Positions 1 to 3,853 of a DNA stretch of 5,191 bases are shown here, one piece after another. This DNA comes from Candidatus Kaiserbacteria bacterium RIFCSPHIGHO2_02_FULL_54_11b (GTDB taxonomy: Bacteria; Patescibacteriota; Minisyncoccia; Phycocordibacterales; UBA2100): positions 1 through 5,191 of the forward strand of contig MFLH01000020.1 of assembly GCA_001781275.1 (NCBI GenBank). Reading direction: 5' to 3'. Within the stretch, counting starts at the first letter, position 1. The number at the start of each line of letters is the position of its first letter. The translations under genes were made by a program, and so were the position numbers. Below the pieces are notes generated by a model. It did no database searches. It was not told the DNA's origin and was given only the letters and a program-made list of their open reading frames with translations.

Positions 1-24
1 CGCTTATCCCCCCAGGGGCTGGCG

Positions 25-47
25 TAGCTCTTGCGAGGGGCTATAAT
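25..47 (+). promoter_or_regulatory. Probable promoter of the SWIB gene (TATAAT -10 with an overlapping hairpin)
   Basis: A perfect consensus -10 hexamer TATAAT lies at 42-47. The best -35 at a 17-bp spacing is CTGGCG (19-24), which matches the consensus at only three positions. Transcription would start near 54, giving a leader of about 24 nt before the ATG at 78. The leader has no Shine-Dalgarno sequence. Bases 25-43 form an imperfect inverted repeat (TAGCTCTT, GCG loop, AGGGGCTA, two G-T pairs) whose right arm runs into the -10 box. It could be an operator or chance. Promoter activity is inferred from sequence only. Confidence 0.5.
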
Positions 48-77
48 CTCTCCATACAAGTAAATAATATTGCCATT

Positions 78-335
78 ATGGTACGAACAGCGAATCCAGC
101 ATTATTAAAGCCTCTCAATCTCTCCGCCGAGCTCGAGGCGGTCGTTGGCAAGGGGCCGATGTCGCGCGGACAGGTCGTCAAGCAGATATGGGTGTATATC
201 AAGAAGAACGACCTCCAGAATCCAGCCAACAAGCGCAATATTTTGGCAGACGACAAGCTCAAGCCTCTTTTCGGGGGCAAGGGCGAGGTCACGATGTTCG
301 AGATGACGAAACTCGTCTCGGCACACATGAAATAA
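78..335 (+). CDS. Stand-alone SWIB/MDM2-domain protein
   Basis: This 85-aa protein is almost entirely one SWIB domain. It opens with a short basic lead (MVRTANPAL), then LKPLNLSAELEAVVGKGPMSR at about 9-29, the QVVKQIWVYIKKNDLQNPANKR helix region at about 31-52, and the closing ILADDKLKPLFG and EVTMFEMTKLVSAHMK blocks at about 54-85. The order and spacing match the SWIB family (L-S-x-E-L, W-x-Y-I-K-x-x-x-L-Q-x-P, I-x-x-D-x-x-L-x-x-x-F, M-x-x-L-x-x-H). In eukaryotes the fold occurs in SWI/SNF BAF60 subunits and MDM2. In bacteria it is known mainly from Chlamydiae, alone or fused to topoisomerase I, where a DNA-compaction role has been proposed; its role elsewhere is uncertain. ATG 78 is the only sensible start and leaves a complete domain. 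It has no Shine-Dalgarno. It is transcribed alone: the gene has its own promoter and a terminator 26 bp downstream. Confidence 0.9.
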   Translation: MVRTANPALLKPLNLSAELEAVVGKGPMSRGQVVKQIWVYIKKNDLQNPANKRNILADDKLKPLFGGKGEVTMFEMTKLVSAHMK

Positions 336-361
336 GGCTAGGTTTCTAGATGAGATAGAAG

Positions 362-391
362 CGGCGCCCCATAAGGGGCGCCGTGGCTTTT
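362..391 (+). terminator. Rho-independent terminator after the SWIB gene
   Basis: A perfect 9-bp GC-rich stem (CGGCGCCCC at 362-370, GGGGCGCCG at 375-383) closes on an ATAA loop. It is followed by TGGC and the T run at 388-391. It begins 26 bp after the SWIB stop, so it ends that transcript before the next gene on the same strand. Confidence 0.85.
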
Positions 392-417
392 GACTTTGCT
401 TTAAAATAGAGCATCAT
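390..417 (+). promoter_or_regulatory. Possible weak promoter for the 220-aa orphan gene
   Basis: TTGACT (390-395) matches five of six -35 bases and lies 16 bp before CATCAT (412-417), which matches four of six -10 bases. TAAAAT at 402-407 is a better -10 but lacks a -35. The strong terminator just upstream implies that the gene at 470 needs its own promoter in this gap. The exact assignment is uncertain. Confidence 0.3.
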
Positions 418-455
418 CTCTCCAATTCCCAAGCCGGGAAGTGCACATGTCAACC

Positions 456-461
456 AGGAGG
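456..461 (+). promoter_or_regulatory. Perfect Shine-Dalgarno AGGAGG for the ATG at 470
   Basis: AGGAGG lies 8 nt before ATG 470, which is ideal spacing. It fixes the start and strand of the 220-aa gene. No other gene in the window has a comparable site. Confidence 0.85.
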
Positions 462-469
462 ATGGCGCC

Positions 470-1132
470 ATGCATGCCAACGTTTTTCGACTGGAGAAGG
501 ATGGCTGGGGTGAATACGGGATTGTCCACGGAATAAGCCGAGGCGGGCTGCGCGTTGCCCCGGAGGATGGCCGCGACGTTTTCTTAAGCTTTATGCGGAA
601 TCAGTCGGATGGATCGATGCCACGACTCGACGGCCCGAAGCTTGTCGAGGGCGCGCCTTGTCACAACCTAACCGGACTACCGGCCATCAAGGGGCGGGGG
701 AAGTGGAAGGGGGCGCTGCTCCGAATCTCTACATTCAACCTCAGGTTTGCGGAAAAAGGGAGCAGCTACTTCGGCCCGATCAGCAACGGCTGGGCGGGGG
801 CTGAAATTATCGACGGAGCTTTCATCCAGATCGGTGCGCGTAATGATGTGGATCAGCACCAGCTCGTCGCTATCGAGGACGGTACGTCGATCGTCGTCGC
901 AGACCGCCACCATCGATACATGGAGATCTGGGTGGATTACGGAGAACTGCAGGGAGGACCCGCAGCAAAAGAGCTCCTTGGCTCTGTACTCGTGGCCCTC
1001 TTGGACAAGAACCTGCAGAGGGCACGCCATGAAGCCCTCATGTGGACTCGGCACACGCTCGACCAGATCGGTCTCTTGTCCATCTGGCCGGAAAGGTTTG
1101 AGAAGCGGAGAAGGGCATTGGAAGCTGCATGA
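470..1132 (+). CDS. Hypothetical 220-aa soluble protein; N-terminus weakly cold-shock-like
   Basis: I do not recognise this protein as a member of a known family. There is no signal peptide or membrane segment, so it should be cytoplasmic. Residues 15-41 (EYGIVHGISRGGLRVAPEDG then RDVFLSF) recall the first strands of a cold-shock OB fold: a G-x-V strand, a glycine-rich turn, then P-x-D-G-x-D-V-F ending in F, like the RNP2 strand. A later P-x-L-x-EGA (about 56-62) and an IKGRGKWKGALLRI strand (73-86) would fit strands 4 and 5. The RNP1 aromatics are missing (GGLRVA), so any link is distant. The middle (about 95-160) is beta-rich with Gly, Asp and His (DRHHRY at 145-150). The C-terminus (165-220) is helical and ends basic (FEKRRRALEAA). 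The start is set by a perfect AGGAGG. The gene lies between two intrinsic terminators, so it is probably transcribed alone. Confidence 0.75.
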   Translation: MHANVFRLEKDGWGEYGIVHGISRGGLRVAPEDGRDVFLSFMRNQSDGSMPRLDGPKLVEGAPCHNLTGLPAIKGRGKWKGALLRISTFNLRFAEKGSSYFGPISNGWAGAEIIDGAFIQIGARNDVDQHQLVAIEDGTSIVVADRHHRYMEIWVDYGELQGGPAAKELLGSVLVALLDKNLQRARHEALMWTRHTLDQIGLLSIWPERFEKRRRALEAA

Positions 1133-1157
1133 AGTAAGCTGCAGCATCCGGGTATGG

Positions 1158-1195
1158 GGCGTCGCGGGTAGGACACCGCGGCGCCTTTTGTTTTT
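1158..1195 (+). terminator. Strong intrinsic terminator between convergent genes
   Basis: A 10-bp stem with one G-T pair (GGCGTCGCGG at 1158-1167, CCGCGGCGCC at 1176-1185) encloses an 8-nt loop. It is followed by TTTTGTTTTT. It ends the 220-aa gene's transcript 26 bp past its stop. The T tract reaches into the stop codon of the convergent uppS gene (1194-1196). Read on the minus strand the same hairpin lacks a T tail, so it is mainly one-directional. Confidence 0.9.
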
Positions 1196-1880
1196 ATTTA
1201 CCCATGCGTCGCTCACGTTCTGCGTACTCTTTAAGGACCGTTGCGAGGTCTCCTGCCGTGAACGCAGGCCAGTGTGTTTTCAAGAAAAAGAGTTCGCTGT
1301 ATGCGCCTTGCCAGAGAAGGAAATTGGAAAGCCGCTGTTCTCCACCCGTCCGGATGATGAGATCGGGATCGGGCATGCCGGCTGTCCACAGGTGTTTCCC
1401 GAGAGATTCTTCCGTTATCGTTTCGTTCGCTTCGAGAGCCGCCTGCGCGGCCTCCACGATCTCCGCCTTGCTACCGTATGAAATACATACCCACACCGTA
1501 AGTTTAGGATTCTCGGGATTCTTTTCCTCCGCTTGTCGCATCGCGTCTTGAAGGCTGGAAGAGAAACGCTCTTTCTGGCCGATAAAGCGAACCGCGATGT
1601 TTTCTTTGGAAAATTTTGCCAAACGTTCACGAGCCGTCGACTCGAAGATCCCCATAAGGTACGAGACTTCTTCCTTTGACCTGTTCCAATTTTCTGTAGA
1701 AAAAGCATACACAACCATATGTCGGATACCCAAATCACGCGCCGCGTGGGCGATGGGCTCCAGATTGTCCATGCCCCGCCGGTGGCCCTCAAACGAGGGA
1801 AGGCCTTGCTCCTTCGCCCACCGGCGATTACCGTCGAGGATAATGCCGATGCATGCAGGAATTTTCGTCGTCTCAGCCAT
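1194..1880 (-). CDS. uppS: Isoprenyl transferase (undecaprenyl diphosphate synthase, cis-prenyltransferase)
   Basis: This enzyme condenses IPP in cis onto an allylic diphosphate to build the C55 carrier lipid used for peptidoglycan and surface polymers. It is cytosolic and membrane-associated. The 228-aa protein spans the whole family, from IPACIGIILDGNRRWA to the terminal ERERRMGK. Diagnostic residues are present: catalytic D16 in LDGN, H33 in GHRRG, S61, N64 and R67 in FSTENWNRS, and R177, R183, S185 and E196 in the IIRTGGEQRLSNFLLWQGAYSE region. Counted against E. coli UppS, these fall at constant offsets of 10 in the N-terminal half and 17 in the C-terminal half. The middle is therefore about 7 residues shorter; effects on chain length cannot be judged. 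Start ATG 1880 has no Shine-Dalgarno, but a TATTAT box sits 10 nt upstream. The gene diverges from the kinase gene at 1945 and converges on the 220-aa gene. Product chain length is inferred from family. Confidence 0.95.
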   Translation of the reverse strand: MAETTKIPACIGIILDGNRRWAKEQGLPSFEGHRRGMDNLEPIAHAARDLGIRHMVVYAFSTENWNRSKEEVSYLMGIFESTARERLAKFSKENIAVRFIGQKERFSSSLQDAMRQAEEKNPENPKLTVWVCISYGSKAEIVEAAQAALEANETITEESLGKHLWTAGMPDPDLIIRTGGEQRLSNFLLWQGAYSELFFLKTHWPAFTAGDLATVLKEYAERERRMGK

Positions 1881-1890
1881 ATGTATGCGG

Positions 1891-1896
1891 ATAATA
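1891..1896 (-). promoter_or_regulatory. Candidate -10 box for uppS (near-leaderless)
   Basis: On the minus strand TATTAT (one mismatch to TATAAT) reads from 1896 to 1891. Transcription would begin near 1885, only about 5 nt before the uppS ATG. There is no convincing -35. If used, it would make a very short leader, in keeping with the lack of a Shine-Dalgarno. Confidence 0.4.
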
Positions 1897-1924
1897 ACAG
1901 TTCTACCGCACTGTGGAAGATTCG

Positions 1925-1932
1925 TGTACTAT
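1925..1932 (+). promoter_or_regulatory. Candidate -10 box for the guanylate-kinase-like gene
   Basis: TACTAT (1927-1932) is preceded by TG at 1925-1926, reminiscent of an extended -10. The expected start near 1939 leaves about 6 nt before ATG 1945. No good -35 is visible. It shares the 64-bp divergent gap with the uppS promoter candidate. Confidence 0.35.
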
Positions 1933-1944
1933 CGTTGTACGGAT

Positions 1945-2580
1945 ATGAGCAATAACTCCCTCACGTCTCGGAAATTCCCCGGTTACATTCTCGCACTCTC
2001 CGGCCCCTCGGGTGTCGGTAAATCGACCGTACGTAGGATGCTTACGAGCGTATGTTCTGAATATGTTGAAGACATAGCGATGGTCACAACGCGGGACCCG
2101 AAGCACGGCGACGATGGGGAATACATCTACGTAACCCAGAAAGAATTTGAGCGAATGACACGGAAGGGGATCATCGTCGCCTCAACACGGATCCCATCTT
2201 CAAACGAAAATCGTCAGTACGGGTATCGGGGGGAAGACATCGAGGCGGTCTGGAATAAAGGCAAGACACCGGTGGTCATCACTGAAGTGCAGCTTCTTGA
2301 GGGCCTCGCTCACCAGTATGGCCGCCGCTCAATCCTCTCACTCGGACTTTTGCCCCCAGGGGAGAGTAAGCGCGCAAAGCTTAGTCAACTTCTCCATCGC
2401 TTGCGCAGTCGCGGCCGCGAGACCGAGGAGCACATGCATGATCGGCTGAAAAACGCAGAGCACGATATCGATATCTTCGCAGAGCGAAAAGATCTCTTTG
2501 ACGACGTCGTCGTCAACAAAGATCTGATGCAACTGGTCGCATTGATACGGAAGAAAGTACTCGCGTTTTCAAAAGTGTAG
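1945..2580 (+). CDS. Guanylate-kinase-family P-loop kinase, divergent in the nucleotide-acceptor site
   Basis: The 211-aa length is close to typical guanylate kinase (about 200). The ATP side is intact: P-loop GPSGVGKST at 20-28, lid region LLHRLRSRGRETEEHMHDRL at 149-168 and following NAEHDI, and VVVNKDL at 188-194, which matches the family's V-V-N-D-D-L. The acceptor side starts canonically (VTTR at 47-50, EYIYV at 59-63, EF at 67-68, YG at 92-93) but departs at several GMP contacts. The serine before V-T-T-R is M46; the next arginine is K53; the F-L-E-W glutamate segment reads IIVA (76-79); the residue after YG is Y94 rather than T or S; and D-I-D is replaced by ITE (112-114). It may be a diverged Gmk or a kinase for another small molecule, so I give no symbol. 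Start ATG 1945 lies just before the conserved fold; a longer in-frame start at 1597 would overlap uppS and is unlikely. There is no Shine-Dalgarno. Tandem hairpins follow the stop. Confidence 0.85.
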   Translation: MSNNSLTSRKFPGYILALSGPSGVGKSTVRRMLTSVCSEYVEDIAMVTTRDPKHGDDGEYIYVTQKEFERMTRKGIIVASTRIPSSNENRQYGYRGEDIEAVWNKGKTPVVITEVQLLEGLAHQYGRRSILSLGLLPPGESKRAKLSQLLHRLRSRGRETEEHMHDRLKNAEHDIDIFAERKDLFDDVVVNKDLMQLVALIRKKVLAFSKV

Positions 2581-2592
2581 GGAGATGTAGAA

Positions 2593-2619
2593 CGAGCGCA
2601 TCCCGTGGGGATGCGCTCG
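2593..2619. repeat. Perfect 12-bp inverted repeat (hairpin) after the kinase gene
   Basis: CGAGCGCATCCC (2593-2604) pairs without mismatch with GGGATGCGCTCG (2608-2619) around a GTG loop. It starts 13 bp after the kinase stop. Neither side has a T tract, so it is not a classic intrinsic terminator alone. It may stabilise the mRNA 3' end or work with the next hairpin. Confidence 0.75.
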
Positions 2620-2625
2620 GTATTG

Positions 2626-2659
2626 CCGTGCGGGCATTCATGCCCGCACCGGTTTTATT
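2626..2659 (+). terminator. Intrinsic terminator of the kinase gene, overlapping the 3' end of the convergent Nudix-like gene
   Basis: GTGCGGGCAT (2628-2637) pairs perfectly with ATGCCCGCAC (2640-2649). The stem may extend by two C-G pairs past a bulged C. TTTTATT follows at 2653-2659. The loop holds the stop codon of the minus-strand Nudix-like gene, and the right arm encodes that protein's last residues (PVRA). Confidence 0.75.
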
Positions 2660-3108
2660 GCTGGGACATCGCGGCAGTACCGGCGGATCACTTTAGTGCG
2701 ACCTGCCATATAGTCCTCGATCATCTCCCGGGCACCACGCCGGAGCCAGAGCCCGAGGGCGTCTTTCACCGGCATCCACCGGTGGTTGCCCACTTCGAGT
2801 GTTTGACCAATGATCGGGGCGACGTGCTCAACGCTCATTGCGTAGAGCCGCACCCACACACGCGGAATGATCAGATACGCGCCGATATAGATCGGGTCAC
2901 CTTGAAAGGGAAGCCCGGTCAACTCCTCGTCGTGGAGCCGCTTGAGCGCCAGAACGCCGTGTTCTCCGTGATGGCATGTCTCCATTGGAATGGAGTCCAT
3001 GTCCTCATATTTACCGAGAGCGGGTTTACCGACGAATTCCTTAAGGATCAGGATTTCGCCTGCGGAGTTCGCCGAAACAACCGCCACAGCTCGAAGACGT
3101 TGTGTCAT
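2638..3108 (-). CDS. Nudix-like hydrolase with an imperfect Nudix box
   Basis: This 156-aa protein has the layout of a single Nudix domain. A first strand with a small-residue turn (RAVAVVSANSAGEILILKEF, 6-25) leads to a Nudix-box-like segment at about 43-66. Later WMPVKDAL (111-118) resembles the W-x-P-x-x-x-L that usually follows in Nudix enzymes. Against G-x5-E-x7-REUxEExGU it keeps E49, R57, E61 and E62. It has E43 in place of the first glycine, L58 in place of the RE glutamate, and the last glycine (G65) shifted by one. The paired metal-binding glutamates remain, so hydrolysis of a nucleoside-diphosphate-linked substrate is possible but unproven. Nudix enzymes commonly clean up oxidised or modified nucleotides. 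Start ATG 3108 has no Shine-Dalgarno. It is divergent from idi. An open frame on the opposite strand (2605-3213) has no recognisable content. Confidence 0.7.
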   Translation of the reverse strand: MTQRLRAVAVVSANSAGEILILKEFVGKPALGKYEDMDSIPMETCHHGEHGVLALKRLHDEELTGLPFQGDPIYIGAYLIIPRVWVRLYAMSVEHVAPIIGQTLEVGNHRWMPVKDALGLWLRRGAREMIEDYMAGRTKVIRRYCRDVPAIKPVRA

Positions 3109-3156
3109 GATGTCGCCATCCCGGTTGAAAGGAATCAGTTTAAGGAGCCAAATCGC

Positions 3157-3185
3157 ATTTTAGTGCGTTTGAGCCATCAGAGCAA
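3157..3185 (-). promoter_or_regulatory. Probable promoter of the Nudix-like gene
   Basis: On the minus strand TTGCTC (3185-3180) lies 17 bp before TAAAAT (3162-3157), which has one mismatch to the -10 consensus. Transcription would start near 3150, with a leader of about 42 nt. The -35 touches the idi start at 3185, so the two genes may interfere with each other. Confidence 0.4.
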
Positions 3186-3811
3186 TGGAGCAGGAGAAAG
3201 TGATAGTATGTAATTCTTGTATGGACGTGAACATGCCGCCGGCCGAAGAAGTAGTGCTCGTGGATGAAGACAACCGCGTACTTGGCACGAGGCAGAAGTC
3301 TGACGTTCACGGGAAAGAAACGCCGCTCCATCGGGGCTTCTCCCTTTTTCTTTTTGACCGTGCGGGCCGACTACTCTTGCAGCAGAGGAGCCACACGAAA
3401 AAGACGTGGCCCTTGGTCTGGTCCAACAGCGTTTGCGGCCATCCCGCACTCGACGAGTCAAACGTCGCGGCGGCCGAGCGTCGGCTGGCCTACGAATTGG
3501 GAATGAGGGCGGCGCACATTGAGGAGGTCGCGCCGTATCGATACACCTTCGTGCGCGATGGCGTGATGGAAAATGAGATCTGCCCGATCTTAGTCGGTTT
3601 TGCAACGGAAGAACCAAAGCCAAATCAACAGGAAGTCGAAGCTATCCGCTGGGTAGCATGGCAGGATTTTTTGAAAGAGATTGCGGCGCAACCGGGCACG
3701 TATTCAGAATGGTGCGAAGAGGAGGCACGCGTTCTAGAGAGCCATCCGCGTTTTCAAGAGATGTTCGAGAATCGCGGGCAACATTTCAACAATTCACACT
3801 TCTCCACATGA
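3185..3811 (+). CDS. idi: Isopentenyl-diphosphate delta-isomerase, type 1
   Basis: This enzyme interconverts IPP and DMAPP, supplying the allylic primer for polyprenyl synthesis. It uses a divalent metal and a Nudix fold. Catalytic C84 is in SNSVCGHP, and E131 in VMENEICP is the partner acid. The metal ligands align with E. coli Idi (H25, H32, H69, E114, E116) as H42, H49, H86, E129 and E131. W176 corresponds to the active-site W161. The modified Nudix motif of this family is visible: G85-x5-E91-x7-R99 then RLAYELG. The 208-aa reading includes a 12-residue N-terminal extension with C9-x-x-C12. Starts at 3221 (MDVN) or 3233 (MPPA) give lengths nearer the usual 180-195. None has a clear Shine-Dalgarno, but a TGTAAT box at 3209-3214 ends 6 bp before 3221. 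It lies 42 bp before ppsA on the same strand. Confidence 0.95.
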   Translation: MEQEKVIVCNSCMDVNMPPAEEVVLVDEDNRVLGTRQKSDVHGKETPLHRGFSLFLFDRAGRLLLQQRSHTKKTWPLVWSNSVCGHPALDESNVAAAERRLAYELGMRAAHIEEVAPYRYTFVRDGVMENEICPILVGFATEEPKPNQQEVEAIRWVAWQDFLKEIAAQPGTYSEWCEEEARVLESHPRFQEMFENRGQHFNNSHFST

Positions 3812-3820
3812 ATAAAGCCC

Positions 3821-3847
3821 TTGCCAACTTTCACCGCGGGGTATACT
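3821..3847 (+). promoter_or_regulatory. Probable ppsA promoter
   Basis: TTGCCA (3821-3826) matches five of six -35 bases and TATACT (3842-3847) five of six -10 bases, with a slightly short 15-bp spacer. The expected transcription start is near 3854, which is the proposed GTG start, so ppsA may be leaderless. The promoter sits wholly in the idi-ppsA gap. Confidence 0.55.
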
Positions 3848-3853
3848 CGTGGT

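Noticed and set aside
41..328. Two minus-strand open frames opposite the SWIB gene
   Set aside because: They are antisense to a clear SWIB domain, have no recognisable motifs and no ribosome site.
677..1481. Long open frames at 677-1216 (-) and 747-1481 (+) over the 220-aa gene and uppS
   Set aside because: They have low-complexity, arginine- and serine-rich composition typical of shadow frames. The 470-1132 frame has a perfect Shine-Dalgarno and uppS is certain.
1597..1944. 116-codon N-terminal extension of the kinase frame
   Set aside because: It runs entirely antisense to uppS and the divergent gap and shows no domain. The fold begins just after ATG 1945.
3141..3147. TAAGGAG, a strong Shine-Dalgarno match upstream of idi
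   Set aside because: No start codon lies at a suitable distance in the idi frame, which has a TAG at 3161-3163, so it is probably chance.
2605..3213. 202-aa plus-strand frame opposite the Nudix-like gene
   Set aside because: It is rich in His, Cys and Pro without motifs and starts inside a hairpin. The minus-strand frame has Nudix features and a promoter.
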